From Caldisericota bacterium (GTDB lineage Bacteria; CAIJMQ01; JAADFP01), in the NCBI GenBank assembly GCA_013152825.1, contig JAADFP010000096.1, positions 1 through 10,370 on the forward strand: 10,370 nt of DNA, in the 5' to 3' direction. Both the position numbers and the translations under genes were made by a program. Under the pieces are notes generated by a model. The model saw nothing but the letters and a program-made list of their open reading frames with translations. It did not search any database and was not told the origin of the DNA. This document shows, in pieces, positions 1-4,863 of the stretch. The first letter of the stretch is position 1. Every line of letters starts with the position of its first letter.

Positions 1-85
1 TCTTCTCTTCCCCGAATCTTTTTAATTCTTCTACCTTTCTCTCTAACTCGTAAATAGGCTTTTCGAAATCCAGTTCTCCCTTCAT
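1..85 (-). CDS. accA: Acetyl-CoA carboxylase carboxyltransferase subunit alpha, N-terminal 28 codons (partial)
   Basis: The first residues, MKGELDFEKPIYELERKVEE, match the conserved AccA start, in which an LDFEKP-I-ELE segment opens a helical N-terminal region. AccA pairs with AccD to move the carboxyl group from carboxybiotin to acetyl-CoA, giving malonyl-CoA for fatty-acid synthesis in the cytoplasm. The gene runs off the left edge of the window, so only the start is visible. The ATG lies 10 bases after the stop of the L,D-transpeptidase gene, and a GTGAGGT ribosome-binding sequence overlaps that stop codon. This makes accA the last visible gene of the rpsA-led operon. The call rests on a short peptide, but that peptide is distinctive. 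Confidence 0.85.
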   Translation of the reverse strand, partial: MKGELDFEKPIYELERKVEELKRFGEEK

Positions 86-95
86 AAGATAAACC

Positions 96-1094
96 TCACT
101 TCTTTATTACCACAGGAGTTCCTCTAGCCACCAGTATATAGAGCTCCTCCACGTCGTCTTTCAACATCCTTATGCACCCGTTGCTGACACTCTTGCCGAT
201 ATCTTCCGGGTTAACAGATTCGTGAATACCGATTCCCTTGACATCCAGCCCGATCCATCGGGATCCCAGCAGGTTCTCCGGGCTTCCGGGAGGGATAGGG
301 CCCTTATCAGAGTACCATACGGGATTTTTTAACCGGTCTGTAACTTTAAACTCTCCCACCGGGGTCTTATCATCTGCACCTGTAGCCACCGGGTACACCT
401 TGAAAAACTTGCCCGCATAGTACAGGTAGAGACGGTGCTTATTCAAAAATATCTCTATGGAGAATTTTCCCGGGATAACGGTAAGCTTGTCTCCTGGCCT
501 GATAATGATTCTCTTCAAGTTATTCCTCTTCATAAGAAGATCCACCGTGGTATGGAATTTTTTGGCTATCTTATAGAGAGAATCTCCTGGTTTAACCTCG
601 TATTCAATACTTCCCGGGAAAGGTATTTTCCCGGAGAGCATTTCTTCACTGATACTTCCTAATTTTTTCTCCGCTTCTTCTCTAAATGGATGTTCCGGGT
701 AGGCTTCCAACCAGGCAAGGAACATCTCCCGGGCTTTCTCCAGATTCCCTTTCTGGAATTCTATATCTGCCTGGTAAAAAGCTATCTTGTCCTGGTATTT
801 GTCGTCCGTTTGAGCCCAGTATTCCCGTGCACCATCGTAGTCTTGCAGCTGGTAGGCGCAAACGCCCATGCGGTAAAATACTTCCTCGCGGTTTTTTTCT
901 ATCTTGGGAAGCAAGTTTTTATAAAGCGTAAGCGCTTCTGAATAATTTTCTTCCTGGAACAATTGGTCAGCCGAAGAGAGGCTGCGGGTGAATTCCTTCT
1001 CGGCCCTTACTGCTGCCGCCTTCTTCCAGCCCCAGAAACTTACCACCAATAAAAGAACCAGTATCAATACTACCCATACGATATTCTTTCTCAT
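96..1094 (-). CDS. Membrane-anchored TPR-LysM-L,D-transpeptidase (YkuD family)
   Basis: Predicted peptidoglycan cross-linking enzyme or relative acting outside the membrane. Residue numbers count from the ATG at 1094 (332 aa). A hydrophobic helix at about 4-20 follows MRKN and should be an uncleaved anchor or signal. About 40-148 looks like tetratricopeptide helices (GVCAYQLQDYDGAREYW, then an AREMF-AWLEAYPEHPF unit). A LysM peptidoglycan-binding domain spans about 164-208 (YEVKPGDSLYKIAKKF, RPGDKL). The YkuD domain fills the rest, with catalytic motif His291 (GIHE) and S-NGC-IRM with nucleophile Cys307, so it looks active. Start choice: an ATG exists at 1106, but the ATG at 1094 overlaps the kinase stop as ATGA and has GGAGGGAG just upstream, so I prefer it. 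The exact cross-link made (3-3 links or attachment of a protein) cannot be read from sequence. Confidence 0.9.
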   Translation of the reverse strand: MRKNIVWVVLILVLLLVVSFWGWKKAAAVRAEKEFTRSLSSADQLFQEENYSEALTLYKNLLPKIEKNREEVFYRMGVCAYQLQDYDGAREYWAQTDDKYQDKIAFYQADIEFQKGNLEKAREMFLAWLEAYPEHPFREEAEKKLGSISEEMLSGKIPFPGSIEYEVKPGDSLYKIAKKFHTTVDLLMKRNNLKRIIIRPGDKLTVIPGKFSIEIFLNKHRLYLYYAGKFFKVYPVATGADDKTPVGEFKVTDRLKNPVWYSDKGPIPPGSPENLLGSRWIGLDVKGIGIHESVNPEDIGKSVSNGCIRMLKDDVEELYILVARGTPVVIKK

Positions 1095-1915
1095 GACTCC
1101 CTCCATTCTATTGTTCTGTCCACTTTCCCCCAGGCAATTCTTCCCAAATCGAGTAGCAACTGGGATATATGTGGCCTTTTCTTGGGTTCCCGATGGATAG
1201 CAGAAAGAATAAGAGCATCTAAGGCAGGAGGGACTCGGGGATTATAGAAAGAGGGTGGGGGCACTCTTGTTTTGTTATTGTTTTTCTTCCTGAGAAGCTC
1301 AGCAATACTTTCTCCCTCATAGGGAACCCTTTTGGTAATCATCTCGTAAAGCAAAACTCCGTAAGAAAACACATCGGAATGTTCGGAGAATTTCCCCTTG
1401 CTCAGCACTTCTGGAGCCACATACATGGGGGTTCCTTTCGCCTTCCTTTTCCACAAAAACCACTTTTTCTTGGTAGCCAGACCAAAATCTACCAGCTTAA
1501 TTTCTCCTTTATGTGAAATCATGATATTTTCCGGTTTTATATCGTTATGCAATATCCCGTGTGTGTGTAAATAATTAATCGCTTCTCCAATCTTCCAGGC
1601 CAGAGAAAAAAAATTTTCAGATACCACTATTCTCTCTCTCATTAGAATATTTTTCAAGTTCCTTCCCTCTACCCATTCCAGGACCATAAGGGGCATTCTG
1701 CGCAATTCATATATTTTCACTATGTAGGGATGGTACAGGCGAGATAAAATTTCCCCCTCTCTCCAGAAATCAAGGTACACGTCCCTGCGGTGCTTAAATT
1801 GCGGTTTAAGCATTTTTATGGCCACCTCTTTCCCCTTTTTATTAGTGGCCTGGTAAATTATAGATACTCCTCCCTCGTGGGCTTTTTTTAGAATATTGTA
1901 TCCTTCCAGTTCCAT
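1091..1915 (-). CDS. Soluble Ser/Thr protein kinase (Hanks type, non-RD)
   Basis: A 274-residue protein that is almost only a kinase catalytic domain. Visible landmarks in order: a glycine-rich loop reduced to EGGVSIIY (about 14-21), VAIK with ATP-anchoring Lys34, a likely helix-C Glu near 53-55, catalytic loop HNDIKPEN (123-130, Asp125 and Asn130), Mg-binding DFG at 143-145, GTPMYVAPE (161-169) as the P+1 loop, and SDVFSYGVLLYEM (180-192). The residue before the catalytic Asp is Asn rather than Arg, making it a non-RD kinase. No transmembrane helix, PASTA or other sensor domain follows, unlike PknB/PrkC. Its start overlaps the zinc-ribbon stop by one base (TAATG) and its stop overlaps the transpeptidase start (ATGA), so the three are translated together. 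The substrate is unknown; proteins of this operon are natural candidates, by inference only. Confidence 0.93.
   Translation of the reverse strand: MELEGYNILKKAHEGGVSIIYQATNKKGKEVAIKMLKPQFKHRRDVYLDFWREGEILSRLYHPYIVKIYELRRMPLMVLEWVEGRNLKNILMRERIVVSENFFSLAWKIGEAINYLHTHGILHNDIKPENIMISHKGEIKLVDFGLATKKKWFLWKRKAKGTPMYVAPEVLSKGKFSEHSDVFSYGVLLYEMITKRVPYEGESIAELLRKKNNNKTRVPPPSFYNPRVPPALDALILSAIHREPKKRPHISQLLLDLGRIAWGKVDRTIEWRES
1097..1104 (-). promoter_or_regulatory. Ribosome-binding site deciding the transpeptidase start
   Basis: GGAGGGAG lies two bases before the ATG at 1094, putting its GGAGG core at normal spacing. It also overlaps the alternative ATG at 1106, which therefore has no room for this site. 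This favours the downstream start and translational coupling to the kinase gene. Confidence 0.7.
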
Positions 1916-2226
1916 TATTTCTTAAGGATATCACGGAGCTCTTTTGCTACTCGGTAGGGTTTGCTAAGTAAACGGAAAGGAAGGGAGAATATAAAATGGC
2001 TTAAATCCTTTCTCACTTCTTCTGTTAAACGGTCAGGCTTACTGACGAAACGGGAGATTACCTCTTCTGTATAATACTTGAGCAACTTTTCCCGGGAAAT
2101 ATCAAGGGAGTACCCGCACTCCTCGCATTTAATTCTTTTGAGAATACCAGAAACGTATTCTACAGAATGTGCTGTCTCTTTATCGCAACTGTGACAGAAA
2201 AGTTTTGTGGTGAAAGATTCTATCAA
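1915..2226 (-). CDS. Small zinc-ribbon protein with a repeated C-terminal helix motif, unknown function
   Basis: A 103-residue protein that starts with TTG, read as Met. Two CxxC pairs (Cys11/Cys14 and Cys34/Cys37) spaced about 20 apart form a likely treble-clef or zinc-ribbon metal site (LFCHSCDKETAH, IKCEECGY). The rest is charged and helical, and contains two similar units 26 residues apart: SKPDRLTEEVRKDL (62-75) and SKPYRVAKELRDIL (88-101). There is no membrane segment. The TTG start directly follows the rpsA stop (TGATTG) and is supported by a very strong AGGAGGT seven bases upstream. Short zinc-ribbon proteins of this kind are usually left as hypothetical. Position between ribosomal protein S1 and a kinase hints at a nucleic-acid or protein-binding adaptor, but nothing in the sequence proves this. 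Confidence 0.8.
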   Translation of the reverse strand: MIESFTTKLFCHSCDKETAHSVEYVSGILKRIKCEECGYSLDISREKLLKYYTEEVISRFVSKPDRLTEEVRKDLSHFIFSLPFRLLSKPYRVAKELRDILKK

Positions 2227-3792
2227 TCACTCCACCTCCTTCTCCGGCCCCTTCATGCTCAGACCCATTCTCCGTGCTTCTGGAGAGAGCCTGACAATCC
2301 AAACTTTCACCTTGTCTCCTACAGAGAGAATCTCCCGTGGATTTTTGGTCTTGTCATCCACCATTTGAGAAATATGGAGTAGCCCTTCTACTCCTTCTTC
2401 CACTTCGACAAAAGCACCGAAATCAGTAATCTTGGTTACGGTCCCTTCTAACTCCATCCCCACAGAGTATTTCTTCCCCACATTTTCCCAGGGGTCGGGA
2501 AGAAGCTGCTTGCGACTCAAAACGAGACGGCGGTTCTCTTCGTCCAGGTCCGTAACAATCGCCTGAACACTCTCACCCTTCTTGACTATCTTCTTGGGAT
2601 CTACCTGGCCCTGCGACCAGACTAACTCGTGGGCAGAGATTATCCCTTCTATCCCGTCTTCCACTTCTATGTAAATGGCATGTTCGGTAATGCCTTTTAC
2701 TTTGCCTTCCAGTATGGAGCCTATGGAGTATTTCTCTTTAACCTGCAGCCAGGGATCAGGCTCTATCTGTTTTATACTGAGAGCCATTTTCTTATTCTCT
2801 TTATCAATAGAAAGCACCACTGCTTCCACTATATCTCCCATGCCTGCTACCTGGGAAGGATGGGTGATTCTTTTCCGCCAGGAAAGCTCCGAAATATGCA
2901 CCAAACCTTCCACTCCTTCCTCCAACTCTACAAACAAGCCGTAGTGAGTAAGGTTGACCACGCGTCCCTTTACCCGCGAGCCTGGAGGATACTTTTTCTC
3001 TACTTCTTCCCAGGGATTGGGAGTCTTTTGTTTTAACCCGAGAGAAATCCTTTCCTTGCTTTTATCCACATCTAAGACCATTACCTCTATATCCTGTCCC
3101 ACCACTAATACTTCAGAGGGATGGGAAATTCTACCCCAGGAAATGTCAGAGATATGCAGTAGCCCATCCAGTCCTCCCAGGTCAATAAAAGCTCCGAAAT
3201 CGGTTATGTTTTTCACCTTACCCTTTATCAGGGCGCCCGCTTCCAGGGAGGAGAGCAGGTCCTGTTTCTTCCGCTCTTTCTCTTCTTCCACGAACATCTT
3301 GTGGGATACCACTACATTCCTGCGCCATTGGGTCATCTTGATTATTTTTAGGGTAAGCTCTTCCCCTACCAATGCACGGGAATTGATATCCTCTGCAGCA
3401 ATCTGGGAAGAAGGCAGGAATGCCGGCACTCCTGCGTCTACTACGAATCCCCCTTTGATTTTCTTGACTACCTTACCTTTTACCGGTTCACTGTCCCGGT
3501 AAGCTTTCTGGAGTCTTTCCCAGTGTTTTATGAGGTCTGCTTTCTCCAGAGAGAGTACTACTCTCCCTTCCACGTTTTCTCTGCTCTCTACCAGCACGTC
3601 AATTTCGTGCCCTACCTTTACTTCTTCCGGATTCTCAAAATCGTTTAAAGAAAGAATCCCTTCAGATTTGTAGCCGATTTCTACCAGTACCTCATTACCG
3701 ATAATCTTGACTACTTTCCCTTTGACTACCTGCCCCTCTTTTATACGAGGGACACTTTCCTCTAACAGCTTATTAAGTTCTTCTCTTTCCAT
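2227..3792 (-). CDS. rpsA: 30S ribosomal protein S1, six S1 domains
   Basis: A 521-residue protein built of six consecutive S1 RNA-binding domains at about 17-84, 101-167, 186-255, 271-341, 357-427 and 443-515. Domains 3, 4 and 6 carry the canonical GxVxxxxxFGAFV/ID and GLLHIS signatures. Domains 1 and 2 are divergent, as expected for the ribosome-docking and protein-binding end of S1. Domain 5 is also degenerate (EHAIYIEV, GIISAHEL). The length is close to that of E. coli S1 (557), with a slightly shorter tail. S1 brings mRNA to the 30S subunit and unfolds structured or poorly SD-equipped messages. The ATG at 3792 has no Shine-Dalgarno, and an in-frame stop lies within the promoter -10 box, so no upstream start is possible. 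It is the first gene of the operon. Confidence 0.95.
   Translation of the reverse strand: MEREELNKLLEESVPRIKEGQVVKGKVVKIIGNEVLVEIGYKSEGILSLNDFENPEEVKVGHEIDVLVESRENVEGRVVLSLEKADLIKHWERLQKAYRDSEPVKGKVVKKIKGGFVVDAGVPAFLPSSQIAAEDINSRALVGEELTLKIIKMTQWRRNVVVSHKMFVEEEKERKKQDLLSSLEAGALIKGKVKNITDFGAFIDLGGLDGLLHISDISWGRISHPSEVLVVGQDIEVMVLDVDKSKERISLGLKQKTPNPWEEVEKKYPPGSRVKGRVVNLTHYGLFVELEEGVEGLVHISELSWRKRITHPSQVAGMGDIVEAVVLSIDKENKKMALSIKQIEPDPWLQVKEKYSIGSILEGKVKGITEHAIYIEVEDGIEGIISAHELVWSQGQVDPKKIVKKGESVQAIVTDLDEENRRLVLSRKQLLPDPWENVGKKYSVGMELEGTVTKITDFGAFVEVEEGVEGLLHISQMVDDKTKNPREILSVGDKVKVWIVRLSPEARRMGLSMKGPEKEVE
2234..2240 (-). promoter_or_regulatory. Strong Shine-Dalgarno fixing a TTG start
   Basis: AGGAGGT sits inside the last codons of rpsA, seven bases before the TTG at 2226-2224. 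The rpsA stop TGA lies between them. No ATG or GTG lies nearby in frame, so this site decides the start of the zinc-ribbon gene and implies coupling to rpsA translation. Confidence 0.8.
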
Positions 3793-3804
3793 AACAATAG
3801 CCGA

Positions 3805-3833
3805 AGTTTACACTCTCCTTTCTTTTATGTCAA
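3805..3833 (-). promoter_or_regulatory. Sigma-70-type promoter of the rpsA operon
   Basis: On the minus strand a perfect TTGACA (3833-3828) is separated by exactly 17 bases from TAAACT (3810-3805). Transcription would start near 3798, only about six bases before the rpsA ATG. The GGAG at the centre of the spacer is upstream of this start and 22 bases from the ATG, so it cannot serve as a ribosome-binding site for this transcript. Confidence 0.75.
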
Positions 3834-3886
3834 TACCAAATCCTAACATAAAATACCCAAATCTACAATAGGGGGGATAGTAGATA

Positions 3887-3926
3887 GTGAGTAGGTGAGT
3901 AGGTTAGTAAGTGAGTAAGTGAATAG
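3887..3926 (+). repeat. Octamer tandem array, five units of GTKARTAR
   Basis: Five contiguous 8-base units begin at 3887, 3895, 3903, 3911 and 3919. The first two are identical (GTGAGTAG) and the others differ by one to three bases. A related unit, GTGAATAG followed by GTAAGTAG, recurs on the minus strand in the atpD-ispD spacer at 7406-7421. Confidence 0.85.
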
Positions 3927-3935
3927 TAAATTGGT

Positions 3936-3962
3936 TTCCTGGTATTCCTGGTATCTTGGTAC
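3936..3962 (+). repeat. Nonamer tandem array, three units of TTCCTGGTA
   Basis: Two identical 9-base units (TTCCTGGTA at 3936 and 3945) are followed by a degenerate third (TCTTGGTAC at 3954) and a partial CCTGG. Confidence 0.75.
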
Positions 3963-3983
3963 CCTGGGAGAAAGGTTTTGGGG

Positions 3984-3997
3984 TTGTGATTTGTGAT
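3984..3997 (+). repeat. Heptamer TTGTGAT, two perfect copies
   Basis: TTGTGAT at 3984-3990 is repeated immediately at 3991-3997. It is short and would mean little alone; it is recorded because it sits in a run of similar heptameric arrays. Confidence 0.5.
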
Positions 3998-4005
3998 TTA
4001 TTTAG

Positions 4006-4047
4006 GTCCGATGACTCCGAAGAGACTAAGTATCGGACTCCTTCGGA
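4006..4047. repeat. Two interleaved inverted repeats (pseudoknot topology)
   Basis: GTCCGAT (4006-4012) pairs with ATCGGAC (4032-4038), and TCCGAAG (4016-4022) pairs with CTTCGGA (4041-4047). All seven positions match in each pair. The order A-B-A'-B' means the two stems interlock rather than nest, so a transcript could form an H-type pseudoknot or switch between two hairpins. Confidence 0.65.
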
Positions 4048-4048
4048 T

Positions 4049-4076
4049 GTTTAGAGTTTGTTGTTTAGAATTTAAA
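4049..4076 (+). repeat. Heptamer-period array based on GTTTAGA
   Basis: Four units of seven bases start at 4049, 4056, 4063 and 4070 (GTTTAGA, GTTTGTT, GTTTAGA, ATTTAAA). The strongest similarity is between alternate units, giving a 14-base repeat. Confidence 0.6.
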
Positions 4077-4082
4077 ATAATG

Positions 4083-4109
4083 TGGATTCCCGTTTTCGCG
4101 GGAATGACA
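4083..4109. repeat. ATTCCC-N8-GGGAAT palindromic element (dRS3-like)
   Basis: At 4086-4105 the sequence is ATTCCC, eight bases, GGGAAT, with 7-base perfect arms ATTCCCG/CGGGAAT around a six-base loop, flanked by TGG and GACA. This matches the form of the dRS3 repeat known from Neisseria, and close variants ending in GGAATGAC are scattered in intergenic DNA of many bacteria. It is probably one copy of a dispersed genomic repeat; only one copy lies in this window. Confidence 0.65.
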
Positions 4110-4149
4110 AAGATGAGCATGGATGATACAGGAGGCAGAAAGAAGGCGG

Positions 4150-4177
4150 GGAACGGTTGACGGATGACGGTCTACGA
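4150..4177 (+). repeat. Heptamer-period array based on TTGACGG
   Basis: Four seven-base units start at 4150, 4157, 4164 and 4171 (GGAACGG, TTGACGG, ATGACGG, TCTACGA). The central two differ by one base. Confidence 0.55.
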
Positions 4178-4216
4178 TTCGCGCTACGCAACCGATTACC
4201 GGTAGCCGGTGAGTAG

Positions 4217-4327
4217 TTAGGGGAGAGTGACGTACCTCTCCGGCGTTATGTATACTGCTTGCGGATAGCGTGGGGTATGGAAAATTTTAGCTTTTACCAC
4301 ATCAAAGTAGCCTTCTGCATCTTCAAC
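4217..4327 (-). pseudogene. Out-of-frame C-terminal continuation of the flavin-reductase-like gene
   Basis: Shifting the frame back by one base near 4325 gives VEDAEGYFDVVKAK at once, then IFHTPRYPQAVYITPERYV and a TAA at 4217-4219. The D-x-x-K-A pattern after an acidic loop is what flavin reductases of this family show near the C-terminus. The main frame is thus likely missing one base around 4322-4335. There is no slippery heptamer, so a sequencing or assembly error or a real mutation is more likely than programmed frameshifting. Confidence 0.6.
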
Positions 4328-4764
4328 TCTTCCTCGCACCATCCTGCCAGTGCTTCTACCACCACAAATACATGGTAGTTAACCGGCATTTCTTTTACAT
4401 ACTTGCATTCAATATTTGCCTTGCATTCTTTTATCATGGGTACCTTTACTATTTCACCTTCTACCGTACTCACTCCTGCCTCTTCTACTTCGCTCACATT
4501 CTTCGGGAAATGTTTCCCAAATATATTAAATGTTGCATCTGCCAGTTCTATTCCTGGAATGTTAAGCACCAGTTCTCCCGTGCGTTTAATATTTCTGTAA
4601 GTGTCGGAAGCTCTACTTATGGCTATTCCGATAAGCGTGGGAGAAAGATTGGTATAGGCACCAAAGGTGCCGCCGTTTACCTTGCCATTTTCATGGACTG
4701 TGGTAACAATCATGGTAGGCCGTGTAGCTATCAGCCGGAGCGGGTTAGAGACCCTTACCTTCAT
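4294..4764 (-). CDS. Flavin-reductase-like (FMN-binding split-barrel) protein, C-terminus displaced by a frameshift
   Basis: The 156-residue frame begins MKVRVSNPLRLIATRPTMIV, then carries the family's NGGTFGAYTNLSPTLIGIAI strand region (about 31-50), where FMN is usually bound, and RASDTYRNI-RTGELVLNIP (about 51-70), the usual 'T..NI..tgefvvNip' motif. Relatives are NAD(P)H:flavin oxidoreductases or flavoredoxins that hold FMN in a split barrel. At ELKMQKATLMW the frame leaves the family pattern and stops early; the expected tail continues in another frame to 4217. With that tail the protein would be about 190 aa, normal for the family. The start is well supported by AGGAGGT five bases upstream. 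It diverges from yggS. The electron donor and substrate cannot be told from sequence. Confidence 0.85.
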   Translation of the reverse strand: MKVRVSNPLRLIATRPTMIVTTVHENGKVNGGTFGAYTNLSPTLIGIAISRASDTYRNIKRTGELVLNIPGIELADATFNIFGKHFPKNVSEVEEAGVSTVEGEIVKVPMIKECKANIECKYVKEMPVNYHVFVVVEALAGWCEEELKMQKATLMW

Positions 4765-4769
4765 TTTTC

Positions 4770-4776
4770 ACCTCCT
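4770..4776 (-). promoter_or_regulatory. Shine-Dalgarno of the flavin-reductase-like gene
   Basis: AGGAGGT five bases before the ATG at 4764, within a longer AGGAGGAGGTG purine run. It fixes the start and contrasts with the SD-less divergent yggS. Confidence 0.8.
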
Positions 4777-4799
4777 CCTTTTTATCCATCCCTGCTTAT

Positions 4800-4827
4800 A
4801 TTTTACCTGAAGAAATGATGAAGGCAA
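4800..4827 (-). promoter_or_regulatory. Possible promoter of the flavin-reductase-like gene
   Basis: On the minus strand TTGCCT (4827-4822), 16 bases, then TAAAAT (4805-4800). This would give a leader of roughly 30 bases holding the Shine-Dalgarno. The -35 box nearly abuts the -35 box of the yggS promoter on the other strand, so the two start sites face away from each other. Confidence 0.45.
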
Positions 4828-4828
4828 G

Positions 4829-4857
4829 TTGCAAAATGCCTGTCTTTAATCTATACT
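4829..4857 (+). promoter_or_regulatory. Promoter of yggS-proC predicting a leaderless mRNA
   Basis: TTGCAA (4829-4834), a 17-base spacer, and TATACT (4852-4857). Six bases then separate the -10 box from the ATG at 4864, so transcription should start at or within a base or two of the start codon. No Shine-Dalgarno is present before the ATG. Confidence 0.7.
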
Positions 4858-4863
4858 TTTCCC

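Larger units (their letters stand above)
3834..4216. other. Gene-free spacer made of short tandem and inverted repeats
   Basis: About 380 bases between the rpsA promoter and the end of the flavin-reductase-like reading frame. I see no convincing coding frame, RNA gene or terminator with a T-tract. Instead the stretch is a mosaic of at least five different short tandem arrays (units of 7-9 bp), an interleaved pair of inverted repeats and a compact ATTCCC palindrome, listed separately. One further octamer GTGAGTAG stands at 4209-4216, apart from its array at 3887. Base use (runs of GTGAG, GTTTAG, GACGG) is unlike the flanking genes. Confidence 0.75.

Noticed and set aside
2629..3502. Plus-strand open frames of 89-182 codons opposite rpsA
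   Set aside because: They lie antisense to the conserved S1 domains, show no family pattern and have Ser/Thr/Pro-rich composition typical of the complement of an E/K/V-rich gene.
3887..3962. The tandem repeats as a CRISPR array
   Set aside because: Units are 7-9 bases, directly adjacent and degenerate, with no spacers of 30-40 bases and no cas genes.
4222..4241. Hairpin GGAGAG-N8-CTCTCC as a terminator
   Set aside because: No run of T follows on either strand, and it falls inside the likely out-of-frame end of the flavin-reductase-like gene.
4372..4818. A 148-codon plus-strand frame opposite the flavin-reductase-like gene
   Set aside because: The minus-strand frame has a perfect Shine-Dalgarno and recognisable family motifs; the plus-strand product is Cys/Phe/Tyr-rich and unlike a real protein.
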